From Flavobacteriaceae bacterium EG-1 (GTDB taxonomy: Bacteria; Bacteroidota; Bacteroidia; Flavobacteriales; Flavobacteriaceae): a DNA stretch of 64,000 bases. The stretch is taken from NCBI RefSeq assembly GCF_009649685.1, contig NZ_WJPK01000001.1, positions 1,182,760 to 1,246,759 of the forward strand. Direction: 5' to 3'. The position numbers and the translations under genes are program-made. The notes beneath the pieces were generated by a model that worked only from the letters and a program-made list of their open reading frames with translations, was not told the origin of the DNA and ran no database searches. Numbering within the stretch: the first letter of the stretch is position 1; each line of letters opens with the position of its first letter. Below are positions 15,809 to 24,916 of this stretch, one piece after another.

Positions 15809-17338
15809 ATGAAAAAACCCCTATATCTACTTTTAAGTATTTCCATATTTATAACCAGTTGTAAAAAGAATGATGATCAACCAGTTACCCCCGAAGAAAA
15901 TGAAGATGTTGTAATTGAGAATGAAGCCAATGATTTTACTTGGAAAGCCATGAATTCATTTTATATATGGCAAGATGAAGTAATAGAACTTGATGAAGAC
16001 AGATTTGCCGATGAAAATGATTACAATACTTTTTTAAATAACTTTTCAGCTCCGAATATATTATTTTCATCAATCCTATCGCCAAAAGACAGATTTAGTG
16101 CAATTGTCGATGATTACGATTTATTATTCAATTTTTTATCTGGAGTTTTTAAAACCAATGGAGTTGAGTATGTACTAACAAGACCACCAGAGGGTGGTAA
16201 TAGAATTGTTGGTGTAGTAAGATATGTTGTAGCTGGGTCAGATGCGGCTGAGAATAACATAAAAAGAGGAGATATATTTTATGCGGTTAATGGTACCGAA
16301 TTATTTGCAGAAACCGATAGTGACGGCTTTATCACTTCCAGTAATTTAGATTTACTTGATCCTGATACCTTTACTTTAAATTTTGCAGAAATTACAGAGG
16401 AAAATTTAACAGTTCCTAACGACGTAAATATCGAATTAACAAAAGCTGAAATTACCGAAAATCCAATTTTAGTGTCAAAGACATTAGAAGTAAATGGGAT
16501 AAAAATTGGTTATTTAATGTATAACAGTTTTCCTTTCGGTTCCGATATTGAATTAAATAACGCTATTGGAGCGTTAAAAAATGAAAATATCGATGAATTG
16601 ATTTTAGATTTAAGGTATAATGGTGGTGGTAGTGGTCAAACTGCACAAAGGCTTTGTAGCATGATTACGGGTCAATTTACTGGTGAATTGTTAGGAAAAG
16701 ATACTTGGAATAGTAAATGGGATGAAATTTTTGGATCTGAAGATTATTTTGTAGACAAAATTGATGAAACCCCATTAAATCATCTTAATCTTGACAAGTT
16801 ATACGTAATTGCAACCGATGACACTGCTTCAGCTAGTGAATATGTAATGAATAATTTAACACCTTACATTGAAGTTATTCATATTGGTGACGTTACGGTG
16901 GGTAAAAACCAATTATCAGTAACTTTATTAGATAATGAAACGCAAGATGGTGGGCCAGTCGGCCAACCTAATTTAGAGCTACCATATATAGCTTTAAGTG
17001 AGGAACTTGGATTTACGACCCTTGAAGATGCGAATCCTAACCACAAATACGCACTGCAACCAATAGTAGGATTAGCTGAGAATTCTGCAGGCTTTGGTGA
17101 ATTCACTGATGGTTTACAACCAGACTACTTTTTAACCGAGGTATTAGGAAATTTAGGGCAATTAGGTGAACAAGGTGAACCCCTACTAGATTTAGCAATT
17201 GAAAAAATTACTGGAACAAGTTCAAAATCACTAAAAGCACCAATATCCGAAAAATTAAAGATTAAAACTATAAGTAGTTCCAGCAGAAGAAAACCATTGA
17301 ATGGTATATTACATAAAGGTTTTATAGGTATTCAATAA
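15809..17338 (+). CDS. S41 family C-terminal-processing-like protease, lipoprotein (first of a tandem pair)
   Basis: A 509-residue lipoprotein: signal peptide with lipobox ending TSC (Cys18), then an acidic linker. A helical N-terminal domain (about 40-110) precedes a PDZ-like segment with GVVRYVVAGSDAAENNIKRG (about 137-156, substrate-binding loop). The S41 core starts at LILDLRYNGGG (about 266-276). The Ser/Lys dyad is visible as Ser343 (ASASE) and Lys366 (VGKNQ), 23 residues apart. It is anchored in the envelope, probably facing the periplasm or surface. The next gene is a clear paralogue. Substrate unknown. Confidence 0.92.
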   Translation: MKKPLYLLLSISIFITSCKKNDDQPVTPEENEDVVIENEANDFTWKAMNSFYIWQDEVIELDEDRFADENDYNTFLNNFSAPNILFSSILSPKDRFSAIVDDYDLLFNFLSGVFKTNGVEYVLTRPPEGGNRIVGVVRYVVAGSDAAENNIKRGDIFYAVNGTELFAETDSDGFITSSNLDLLDPDTFTLNFAEITEENLTVPNDVNIELTKAEITENPILVSKTLEVNGIKIGYLMYNSFPFGSDIELNNAIGALKNENIDELILDLRYNGGGSGQTAQRLCSMITGQFTGELLGKDTWNSKWDEIFGSEDYFVDKIDETPLNHLNLDKLYVIATDDTASASEYVMNNLTPYIEVIHIGDVTVGKNQLSVTLLDNETQDGGPVGQPNLELPYIALSEELGFTTLEDANPNHKYALQPIVGLAENSAGFGEFTDGLQPDYFLTEVLGNLGQLGEQGEPLLDLAIEKITGTSSKSLKAPISEKLKIKTISSSSRRKPLNGILHKGFIGIQ

Positions 17339-17492
17339 TAATGTTTGCGCGTATATAACTATAAAGAAAGAAATCTAAAAGAGATATTCAAACCATAAAT
17401 TTTAAGTTAGCTGTTAAACTTTAAACTAAACAGGTACGTATATACGTTAACAATAATAAAGAATTAAGATAAGAACAAAATTTTCCAGCGCA

Positions 17493-17517
17493 TTTTAAAA
17501 GGCCTCTTCTTTTAAAA
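17493..17517 (+). repeat. Inverted repeat upstream of the second S41 gene
   Basis: TTTTAAAAG (17493-17501) and CTTTTAAAA (17509-17517) are perfect 9-nt arms with a 7-nt loop, 17 bp before the start codon. It could be an mRNA hairpin at the ribosome entry site or a repressor site. AT-richness makes chance possible. Confidence 0.3.
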
Positions 17518-17533
17518 AGCAAATAAATAAACT

Positions 17534-19000
17534 ATGAAAAATAAGTATTTTGCATTATTCTGCTTAATAGGTCTAGTAGTTATTGGTTGTAAAAATGATG
17601 ACGATTTATTGGTTAACCCCAATATTCCAGTACCTGATGCAGCAGCAAATGTAGGTGTCCAAGACTTTATGTATAGAGCAATGAACACATGGTATTTTTG
17701 GAAAGCTGATGTACCTAATCTTGCAGATGACAGATTTACAAGTTCAGAAGAGTATACCGCCTTTTTAGAAACAGAAGAAGACCCCAGTGACTTTTTTGAT
17801 GAATTACTATTCAATGAAGATCGATTTAGCCGTTCTAGTGATGATTATAAAACATGGACCAATTCATTATCAGGTATTTCAAAAAGTAATGGATTAGAAT
17901 TCGGATTAGTACGCTTAAATCAATCAGATACCATATTTGGTATTGTACGATACATAATACCAAATTCAGATGCTTCTACAAAAGCAATAAAAAGAGGTGA
18001 TGTATTTATGGGGGTAAATGGAACTACCTTAACTGATGAGAACTATTTAAATCTCCTTTTTGGAGACGCTGACTCCTATACTTTGAATATGGCTACAATT
18101 GAAAACAACGAGTTGATGGCTAATGATATTGAAGTTAGTCTTACAAAAAATGAAGGTCTTGCTGAAGACCCTATATTTTTAGACAAAATATTTGAAATTA
18201 ATGGTAAGAAGATTGGTTATTTAGTTTATAATAGTTTTACCGATGAATACGATGAAGAATTAAATGAAGTATTCGGCAGGTTTGTTTCAGGTCAAGTGGA
18301 AGAATTAGTTCTCGATTTACGATACAATTCTGGTGGCGATGTAAATACAGCCCGAATACTCTCTAGCATGATTCATGGTTTACATACGGATAAAGTATTT
18401 TTAACACAACGTTGGAATAACCAGTGGCAGGAGTTTTTCGGTAAGGATTTAACCGATTATTTTGCTGACAAAACTAGAGCAGACACACCACTAAACACTT
18501 TAAATTTGAATAAAGTTTATGTGATTGCAACCTATGGTTCAGCATCTGCAAGTGAACTATTAATTAATAGTCTAACTCCGCATATGGAAGTAATTCATGT
18601 TGGTGAAAAAACAAGAGGAAAAAACGAATTTTCTTTAACCTTTGTAGATGACGTAGAAAGTCCAACTTATCCTTATTTATTCTCAAGAAGTAGAGAAGAC
18701 AAAATAAACCCAAATAATAAATGGGCTCTTCAACCTTTATGCGGTCGTAATGAAAATGCTGATGGATTTTCAGATTATACATCAGGACTTCTCCCAGATA
18801 TCGAATTACAAGAAGATTTATCTAATTACGGAGTTTTGGGCGATCAAAACGAACCACTGCTCGCCAGAGCAATACAAGATATTACCGGTGCTACTGGAAA
18901 AAGAAGTTTCGAAGTTCAAATGCCGGCAAACATATTTTCAGATTCGAAAATGTATTCTCCTTTGGGTGATAGAATGTTTATCACACATTTGTCTGAATAA
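17534..19000 (+). CDS. S41 family C-terminal-processing-like protease, lipoprotein (second of a tandem pair)
   Basis: A 488-residue paralogue of the preceding gene, alignable along its length. The lipobox ends VIGC (Cys19). The PDZ-like block GIVRYIIPNSDASTKAIKRG and the core LVLDLRYNSGGD match their counterparts, with catalytic Ser340 (ASASE) and Lys363 (RGKNE), again 23 residues apart. Both copies therefore look enzymatically intact. The 195-bp gap between the genes suggests separate transcripts or a long intergenic leader. A hairpin terminator follows. Confidence 0.92.
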   Translation: MKNKYFALFCLIGLVVIGCKNDDDLLVNPNIPVPDAAANVGVQDFMYRAMNTWYFWKADVPNLADDRFTSSEEYTAFLETEEDPSDFFDELLFNEDRFSRSSDDYKTWTNSLSGISKSNGLEFGLVRLNQSDTIFGIVRYIIPNSDASTKAIKRGDVFMGVNGTTLTDENYLNLLFGDADSYTLNMATIENNELMANDIEVSLTKNEGLAEDPIFLDKIFEINGKKIGYLVYNSFTDEYDEELNEVFGRFVSGQVEELVLDLRYNSGGDVNTARILSSMIHGLHTDKVFLTQRWNNQWQEFFGKDLTDYFADKTRADTPLNTLNLNKVYVIATYGSASASELLINSLTPHMEVIHVGEKTRGKNEFSLTFVDDVESPTYPYLFSRSREDKINPNNKWALQPLCGRNENADGFSDYTSGLLPDIELQEDLSNYGVLGDQNEPLLARAIQDITGATGKRSFEVQMPANIFSDSKMYSPLGDRMFITHLSE

Positions 19001-19020
19001 CAGATTAATATTATAAAATA

Positions 19021-19059
19021 AAAAGCGACTATAGTTATTCATAGCCGCTTTTATTTTTT
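19021..19059 (+). terminator. Terminator between the S41 pair and the B12 operon
   Basis: AAAAGCGACTAT (19021-19032) pairs with ATAGCCGCTTTT (19041-19052) with one A-C mismatch, followed by a T tract. It can act for both convergent transcripts. Confidence 0.75.
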
Positions 19060-19073
19060 TAATGCATTTTTTA

Positions 19074-20498
19074 TTATAATTCTACATCACCATTAAAATA
19101 AACACCATTAGGTATAATGGAGATTTCTACCGAAGACAATAATGTATTGTTTTCAAGACTATATATTTCTAAAGAGCCATTACTTGCATAATCTTTGGCA
19201 TCTACACCAAAAAGTTTACCGTCAGCAACCGTCATATTAGAAAAGCTAAGTCCCGTAATTTCTGCGGTTGTTGGTAAGCTTGTACTAGATGCATCCATTT
19301 TATATACAGAACCTGACAGGAAATAATATAAATTACCATCTGCAATAGACAATGCTCCTGGATGTTCGGTAGCACCAAAACTTACGGTTTGTAAAACAGT
19401 ATTATCAGCACTATTTATTTTATCGAATTGACCAGCCGTTTCGATTCCTGTCCATGATGGATTACCCCCAGAAAGCACCCAAAGATTACCATCGGTATCA
19501 AATTGAATAGCATTGGGTCGATCACCCACCGTAATGGTAGTACTCAACGTATTGGCAGTAGCATCGATAACAGAAATTATATTGTTTTGAGAATACCCGC
19601 CCTGGTGAGCAACATAGATTTTGTTATCGTGTGCCACAATTTTTTCAGGACCTTCTTCAACCGAAATGGGTGTCGCCACGGTATTATCCTCCAAATTTAT
19701 GACCGCTATAAAATCGTCATCCGGGTTACTACCATCACCCCAATTTGTAACATAGCCTTTACCATTCGCTATTGCCATATACCTTGGGTTTAAAAAATCA
19801 GCTGTGGTTGGTCCACCAATGGTAGCCACCGATTTAAATGTATAGCGATTAACCACTTCTATTTTTTGAGAATTATTAACTATGATATACGCTAAGTCTT
19901 CGTAAAACGTAATACTTTGGGCGGTATCTCCCCAGCTATCTACCCCATTAACCGTTTTAAATATTCCGTTCTCTGTTACCGAAAAATCGTTAGACACAAA
20001 AGAAACAGAAGCATTTCCAGCACCAAAATTACCCTCATGTAAAACAATTATTCCATTTTCATAGGCATAAGAATCATTGTCTGTAATTGTTATGGTAACC
20101 GAATTACTGGTAGCAATAAGATCTTGACCGCCGTCTACAGCAGTAATTGTAACGATAATTTCTTCAGAAGCCTCTACATCGGTATCATCTATAAGTGTAA
20201 TATCTTGTGTAAAAGTAGTTTCCCCAGCCACCAAAGTTGCACTACCAGTTGGCGTTGCGTAATCTTCGTTGGCAGTAGCGGTTCCAGACACCTCATAGGT
20301 TATCTCAATATCGTTACCATATGCCGAGGCAGTCGTAAAAGTAAGCGCTACAGTGCCATCACCTTCATTATAGGTATTACTATTTACCGATAATGCAACA
20401 GTACCGAGTTCAGGTTGCGCATCATCATCGTTTTTACATCCTACAAATACAATTGCAGCAAGTGTAACTGTTAACATTAAGCTTCTTAGTTTCATCAT
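19074..20498 (-). CDS. BtuG-like surface lipoprotein: Calx-beta domain plus YncE/DUF5074-type beta-propeller
   Basis: A 474-residue lipoprotein (lipobox VGC, Cys21). Residues about 30-140 are a Calx-beta domain: NEGDGTVALTFT, an ATANEDYATP block and the closing VTITITDND. Residues about 150-474 are a repetitive beta-propeller (VVNRYTFKSVATIGGPT, VINLEDNTVATPISV, VIDATANTLSTTITV), the DUF5074/YncE type. Its start abuts the BtuB stop with no gap, so it shares the cobalamin riboswitch transcript. In Bacteroides the BtuG propeller lipoprotein caps BtuB and captures B12. By position, fold and lipidation this is its probable counterpart, with an added Calx-beta spacer. The functional equivalence is inferred. 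Confidence 0.8.
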   Translation of the reverse strand: MMKLRSLMLTVTLAAIVFVGCKNDDDAQPELGTVALSVNSNTYNEGDGTVALTFTTASAYGNDIEITYEVSGTATANEDYATPTGSATLVAGETTFTQDITLIDDTDVEASEEIIVTITAVDGGQDLIATSNSVTITITDNDSYAYENGIIVLHEGNFGAGNASVSFVSNDFSVTENGIFKTVNGVDSWGDTAQSITFYEDLAYIIVNNSQKIEVVNRYTFKSVATIGGPTTADFLNPRYMAIANGKGYVTNWGDGSNPDDDFIAVINLEDNTVATPISVEEGPEKIVAHDNKIYVAHQGGYSQNNIISVIDATANTLSTTITVGDRPNAIQFDTDGNLWVLSGGNPSWTGIETAGQFDKINSADNTVLQTVSFGATEHPGALSIADGNLYYFLSGSVYKMDASSTSLPTTAEITGLSFSNMTVADGKLFGVDAKDYASNGSLEIYSLENNTLLSSVEISIIPNGVYFNGDVEL

Positions 20499-22328
20499 TT
20501 AAAAATTTAAAATTAATTGTGTTTGAATATTTCTGTTTGGCATTGGACGCAATGCAACATTCTCGTAGTAGGTATTGAAAAGATTATTTAAGGTTATTCC
20601 TATTTTAAGTTTTAATTTCGTCTTGCCAGAAGGTGCATAATTTAAACCCACATTGGATACTTGATATGCTTTTAATTCACCACCAATAATTGCTACCGAT
20701 CCGGTATATAAATACTGATAGAAAAATTCTAAATCGGTAAAAGCATAGCTTAAACCTGCATTTGCTTTGTGATACGGAACATAAATAAGTTGCGTTTTGG
20801 TTTCGCGGTCCTGCGATACGGTATAAGCGTAATTTGTTTGAATAGCCAGAGTTTGCTTTTTACCCATCGGAAACTTTTTGCCGATTTCGGTTTCAATTCC
20901 ATAAATCTGTACTTGATCTACATTGGTCGGAGACCAAATACCACTATTTTGTGGCAGCCATCGTATCATGTCTTCTGTAGCGATATAATAACTATTCAGA
21001 CGAATAACTAAATCGTTAAAACTTATTCGATGACCTAAATCTACCTGATAAGACTGTTCAGGAATCAGGTCTAAATTCCCACCAGGTTTCCAATAGAGGT
21101 CATTAAAAGTAGGAGCTCGAAAATTTTTAGAAGCATTTAATTGTAGCGAATAATGCGCATTAAATTCATAACGACCATCAAAAGAAAATAGCATTGGGCT
21201 CGAAAAATCAGATGAAAAATCCTTTCGAGCACTCAAGTTGAGCACCCCTTTTTCTGTCCAATTATACTTCAAAATAGTGCTTACCGAAGCATCGTTACGA
21301 CGTGGATTTCCAAAGCTACTCCCCTCACCTTTGTAGTAATCATATTCTAAAAAAGAATTTATTCGAAATCGATCATTGAGTTTTACATCTAGGGCGTATC
21401 GTGCCAATAAAGTTGTAGCACGACCTTTAGAATAAATAGCACTGTCTTTGTTTTCAAAATATTTAAAAGTTTCATCGAGATGCGCTACTTTTAATTTTGA
21501 AATTATGGTTTTTCCAAATCTCGTCCATTCTAGTTGAGAGCGGTAATGATTGTCTTTATAGCGACTTCTTCCTAAGCTTGTTAAATTCCCCGATAAATTT
21601 CTATCACCCAAAAGGCTCTGATGGTAGAATCGTAAAACATCATCATCAGTTACGATATAGCCCGCATTAAAATTTAGACTCAAGTTTTCGAATTCGCCAT
21701 TGCTATTGGTTTGATCTTTTCCTAAATATTCATAGTCGTTATCTGATGCGGTATAATTGACACCAACACTACTAGACCATTTACCATTTCCGAGGCTTTG
21801 ATTATAGTGCGCAACTTTCGTATTAAAACTACCATACCTTAAAATAAATCGATTCTTAAAGTGCTTTTTAAAATCTAAATCGTTGTTCAGATGAATGCTA
21901 CCCCCGATAGCTCCGGTGCCAAATTGAACACTTCCTCCCCCACTTCGAATACCTACAGAACTATAGTTTAAGGTATTAATAGTATTGAAATCTACCTGGC
22001 CATTCATTTGAGAATTTATATTAATTCCATTCCAAACTACGGCGGTGTGCGAAGCATTGGTTCCTCTAAAAGCCGGAGATGAAACCATGCCAAATCCGTT
22101 TTCCTTGAAATAAATATTGGAATTAAAATTTAGTAGAGACGTAAGGGAAGCTCCATTTTTCAATAAGGTACTATCAACTAACACCGATACTTTATGTCCG
22201 TCTGCATACGCTTTCAAACGTAAATCAGACACAACAACCTCATTCAACTTCCAGATGGGGAATATCTGAGCGGACAACTGCCCATAACAAGACAGTGTTA
22301 CAATAAGTATGCATATAGCGTTTCTCAT
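20499..22328 (-). CDS. btuB: TonB-dependent outer-membrane receptor, cobalamin type (BtuB-like)
   Basis: A 609-residue receptor. After a signal peptide (ending LSAQ) a plug domain (about 25-150) carries LKNGASLTSLLN and FRGTNASHTAVVWNGININ, then GTGAIGGSIHLNNDL at the plug/barrel junction. The rest is a 22-strand barrel ending in Phe (IQTQLILNF). No CarboxypepD_reg domain or SusC features are present, consistent with a vitamin or siderophore receptor. The cobalamin riboswitch immediately upstream specifies the substrate class. It is co-transcribed with the BtuG-like lipoprotein and divergent from btuFCD. Confidence 0.92.
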   Translation of the reverse strand: MRNAICILIVTLSCYGQLSAQIFPIWKLNEVVVSDLRLKAYADGHKVSVLVDSTLLKNGASLTSLLNFNSNIYFKENGFGMVSSPAFRGTNASHTAVVWNGININSQMNGQVDFNTINTLNYSSVGIRSGGGSVQFGTGAIGGSIHLNNDLDFKKHFKNRFILRYGSFNTKVAHYNQSLGNGKWSSSVGVNYTASDNDYEYLGKDQTNSNGEFENLSLNFNAGYIVTDDDVLRFYHQSLLGDRNLSGNLTSLGRSRYKDNHYRSQLEWTRFGKTIISKLKVAHLDETFKYFENKDSAIYSKGRATTLLARYALDVKLNDRFRINSFLEYDYYKGEGSSFGNPRRNDASVSTILKYNWTEKGVLNLSARKDFSSDFSSPMLFSFDGRYEFNAHYSLQLNASKNFRAPTFNDLYWKPGGNLDLIPEQSYQVDLGHRISFNDLVIRLNSYYIATEDMIRWLPQNSGIWSPTNVDQVQIYGIETEIGKKFPMGKKQTLAIQTNYAYTVSQDRETKTQLIYVPYHKANAGLSYAFTDLEFFYQYLYTGSVAIIGGELKAYQVSNVGLNYAPSGKTKLKLKIGITLNNLFNTYYENVALRPMPNRNIQTQLILNF

Positions 22329-22333
22329 ATATT

Positions 22334-22385
22334 AAACTTTTATCCCGAAAGTTTTTAATATTGGTTAAGTTCGCCAAAGGCAAAC
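22334..22385 (-). promoter_or_regulatory. Expression platform between cobalamin aptamer and btuB start
   Basis: Two hairpins follow the B12 box on the minus strand. GTTTGCC/GGCGAAC (22385-22369, one G-T pair) comes first, then AAACTTT/AAAGTTT (22354-22334), which ends 6 nt before the start codon. Neither is followed by a T tract, so control of translation initiation looks more likely than termination. Confidence 0.5.
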
Positions 22386-22386
22386 T

Positions 22387-22573
22387 ATTTCTGGCAGGTC
22401 TCCTGACTTGCTTTCTGCTACTTACCTTCCCATTCGCTTTGTACGGACAGTGGTTTGAAGATTGTAGCGAAATCCGATAAATCGGCAAAGCTTACAGTTG
22501 CGGGAACAGCTCTAGATTCTCACTAGATTCCCTTTTAATCGATAAAGCCTATTGACCTTATCGAACCAAAATT
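22387..22573 (-). ncRNA. Cobalamin (B12) riboswitch
   Basis: Minus-strand RNA with all hallmark blocks of the cobalamin aptamer. Near the 5' end are AAAGGGAATC and GTTCCCGCAACTGTAA (about 22533-22490), then ACCACTGTCC and GGGAAGGTAAG (about 22455-22420), and the B12 box GCAAGTCAGGAGACCTGCC (22411-22393). It lies within the leader of the btuB/btuG-like operon. High adenosylcobalamin should repress uptake gene expression. A promoter sits directly upstream so that the RNA starts at the aptamer. Confidence 0.95.
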
Positions 22574-22578
22574 CGCTG

Positions 22579-22586
22579 CAAACATA
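22579..22586 (-). promoter_or_regulatory. Minus-7 element TATGTTTG driving the riboswitch-btuB transcript
   Basis: Exact TAnnTTTG on the minus strand, with TGG (one mismatch to TTG) 19 bp further upstream at 22608-22606. It places the transcript start near 22573, at the 5' edge of the aptamer. Confidence 0.65.
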
Positions 22587-22705
22587 GGCATTCTTTTATT
22601 CTAGACCACTACATAATTCACTTAAATTAATAGGCTAAATCAAACAAAAACAAGAAACCCAACTACTTCAACGTAGTGCACTATTTTAAATCTTTAGATT
22701 AACAG

Positions 22706-22713
22706 TACATTTG
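22706..22713 (+). promoter_or_regulatory. Minus-7 element TACATTTG of btuFCD
   Basis: Exact TAnnTTTG match. The transcript would begin about 16 nt before the btuF TTG codon, leaving no room for a second riboswitch in the btuFCD leader. Confidence 0.55.
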
Positions 22714-22735
22714 ACGGAAAATAAAAATCAAGATT

Positions 22736-23881
22736 TTGAAAAACATATTTTTACTGTTTGTCTTCGTGCTTTTTTCATGTAAAACTGAAAAGAAGCAAAA
22801 AGAAAACACCTTACCAATTACAAAAAATGAGCAGGTTAATATCAGCCATGCTACAGGCTTTTCCATTGAAAAATCGGGCGAAATTACCCTCTTAAAAATA
22901 GCGTCGCCATGGCCCAATGCTGAAAGTGAATTTACCTACGTTTTAGTACCAAAAAGCAAATTGGCATCTATTACATTAAATGCGGATCAGTACGATGCTA
23001 TTATTGCCACACCCGTAGAAAAACTGATTGTTACCTCTACCACCCATATTCCTGCTTTAGACGCTTTGGGGGTATTAGAGAAATTAACAGGTTTCCCGGA
23101 TACACAATATATTTCGACACCAAAAGCGCGACAATTAATTGCTGAAAATAAAATAAGAGAACTAGGTAACAACCAATCCTTAAATACAGAAATAGTAATC
23201 GAATTACAGCCAGATCTTGTAATAGGTTTTTCTATCAGCAATGAAAACAAAGCTTATGAAACCATACAACAGGCCAATATTCCCGTTGTTTATAATGGAG
23301 ATTGGACCGAGCAAACACCACTCGGAAAAGCGGAGTGGATTAAATTTTTCGCAGTATTCTTTGGCTTAGAAAAAAAGGCGGATGAATTATTTAAAGAGAT
23401 TGAAAGTTCCTATATCACCGTGAAAAATTTGGCGACAAAAGCAGAAACCAAACCTACAGTTTTAAGTGGAGCACTTTATAAAGATGTGTGGTATTTACCA
23501 GGTGGAGACAGTTGGGGAGCTCAATTTATTGCCGACGCAAATGCCAATTACCTATATAAGAACACCAAAGAAACCGGTAGTCTATCCCTTGGGATTGAAG
23601 ACGTATTAGTTCAGGCAACTAATGCCGAATTTTGGATTTCACCTTCTCAATTTACGACTTATACTGACATGGAAAAAGCAAGCAAGCACTACACACAATT
23701 TGATGCTTTTAAGAATAAAAAACTTTTTACTTTTTCAAAAACTATCGGTGAAACTGGTGGATTATTATATTATGAGTTAGCTCCCAACCGACCCGATTTG
23801 GTTTTAAAGGACTTGGTACATATATTTCACCCGGAATTATTACCAAAACATAAATTATACTTTTTTAAACCTTTAGATTAA
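22736..23881 (+). CDS. btuF: Cobalamin ABC transporter substrate-binding lipoprotein (BtuF-like), TTG start
   Basis: A 381-residue class III periplasmic binding protein. The lipobox LFSC (Cys15) follows a short signal sequence. The start must be TTG at 22736: an in-frame stop (TGA at 22712) lies just upstream, and any later Met would delete the signal peptide. Helical-backbone Fe/B12 binding features are present: LIVTSTTHIPALDALG, a central linking helix, and PGGDSWGAQFIADANANYL. It is first of btuFCD, 3 nt from the permease gene, and divergent from the riboswitch-controlled receptor. Substrate assignment rests on that context; a siderophore is the alternative. Confidence 0.85.
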   Translation: MKNIFLLFVFVLFSCKTEKKQKENTLPITKNEQVNISHATGFSIEKSGEITLLKIASPWPNAESEFTYVLVPKSKLASITLNADQYDAIIATPVEKLIVTSTTHIPALDALGVLEKLTGFPDTQYISTPKARQLIAENKIRELGNNQSLNTEIVIELQPDLVIGFSISNENKAYETIQQANIPVVYNGDWTEQTPLGKAEWIKFFAVFFGLEKKADELFKEIESSYITVKNLATKAETKPTVLSGALYKDVWYLPGGDSWGAQFIADANANYLYKNTKETGSLSLGIEDVLVQATNAEFWISPSQFTTYTDMEKASKHYTQFDAFKNKKLFTFSKTIGETGGLLYYELAPNRPDLVLKDLVHIFHPELLPKHKLYFFKPLD

Positions 23882-23884
23882 TTG

Positions 23885-24916
23885 ATGTATCAATCTAAAT
23901 CTTATCGCATTACTTTTCTGCTATTACTATTGGTTTTGCTGCTAGTATTTGGATTAAATATAAGTTCTGGGTCAGTTATAATTCCTTTAAAGGATACTTT
24001 TAATGCAATTTATGGAGGAAATTTACAAAATGAATCTTGGGGTTATATTATTTGGGAGTATCGAATTCCGAAAGCTTTAACAGCCATCATAGTTGGTTCT
24101 GGATTAGCACTATGTGGATTATTAATGCAAACTTTATTTCGCAATCCATTAGCAGGCCCATTTGTGCTTGGTATCAGTTCTGGTGCTAGTTTAGGTGCTG
24201 CATTATTAATTATGGGTTCATCATTATTCTTAAGTATATTTTCATTTAATATTATTAGCAATGTTACTTTGGCATTTGCTTCTAGCATAGGTAGTTTTTT
24301 AGTTCTACTAATTGTGATGGCAGTAGCTACGAAAGTAAAAGATACTATGGCCCTTTTAATAATAGGTTTAATGTTTGGTAGCATTACAGCAGCCATTGTA
24401 AGTGTACTTTCTTACTTTACAAATGCTGAAAAATTACAACAATATATCTATTGGTCATTTGGAAGTTTAGGAAATCTGTCTTGGCAACAGTTACTATTGT
24501 TATTTGCTTTAGTATTAGTTGGGGTAATCTTAAGTATTATTTCAATAAAATCTTTAAACGCAATATTACTAGGTGAAAATTACGCACGTAGTTTAGGGGT
24601 AAATATTAAAAACTCTCGTTATGTAATTATTATTTCTACTGGAGTATTAGCCGGTAGTATAACAGCTTTTGCTGGTCCGATTGCTTTTGTCGGTTTGGCT
24701 GTGCCGCATCTTACCAGACAAATTTTTAATACAACGAATCATAAAGTTTTAATACCAGCGGTTTTAATTTATGGCGCTATTTTAATGTTGCTTTGCGATA
24801 CTATTGCACAATTACCAAGTTCTGCTAATGTATTACCAATAAATGCTATTACTAGTATTATTGGTGCTCCAGTAGTAATTTGGTTATTATTACGAAAAAG
24901 AAAAATGATGTTTTAA
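23885..24916 (+). CDS. btuC: Cobalamin/iron-type ABC transporter permease (BtuC/FecCD family)
   Basis: A 343-residue inner-membrane permease with about ten transmembrane helices. Family blocks are clear: YRIPKALTAIIVGSGLALCG, MQTLFRNPLAGPFVLGISSGASLGAA split across residues 72-97, and FAGPIAFVGLAVPHLTRQ near 263-280, which contacts the ATPase. I prefer the ATG at 23885 to the TTG one codon earlier. It couples to btuD by a 1-nt TAATG overlap. Confidence 0.92.
   Translation: MYQSKSYRITFLLLLLVLLLVFGLNISSGSVIIPLKDTFNAIYGGNLQNESWGYIIWEYRIPKALTAIIVGSGLALCGLLMQTLFRNPLAGPFVLGISSGASLGAALLIMGSSLFLSIFSFNIISNVTLAFASSIGSFLVLLIVMAVATKVKDTMALLIIGLMFGSITAAIVSVLSYFTNAEKLQQYIYWSFGSLGNLSWQQLLLLFALVLVGVILSIISIKSLNAILLGENYARSLGVNIKNSRYVIIISTGVLAGSITAFAGPIAFVGLAVPHLTRQIFNTTNHKVLIPAVLIYGAILMLLCDTIAQLPSSANVLPINAITSIIGAPVVIWLLLRKRKMMF

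Noticed and set aside
22240-22488. Minus-strand open frame running across the btuB start and the riboswitch
   Set aside because: It overlaps the cobalamin aptamer and btuB in another frame; the RNA explains the sequence conservation.
24043-24396. 117-codon frame antisense to btuC
   Set aside because: A shadow of the membrane-protein codon pattern. The sense frame has full family motifs.
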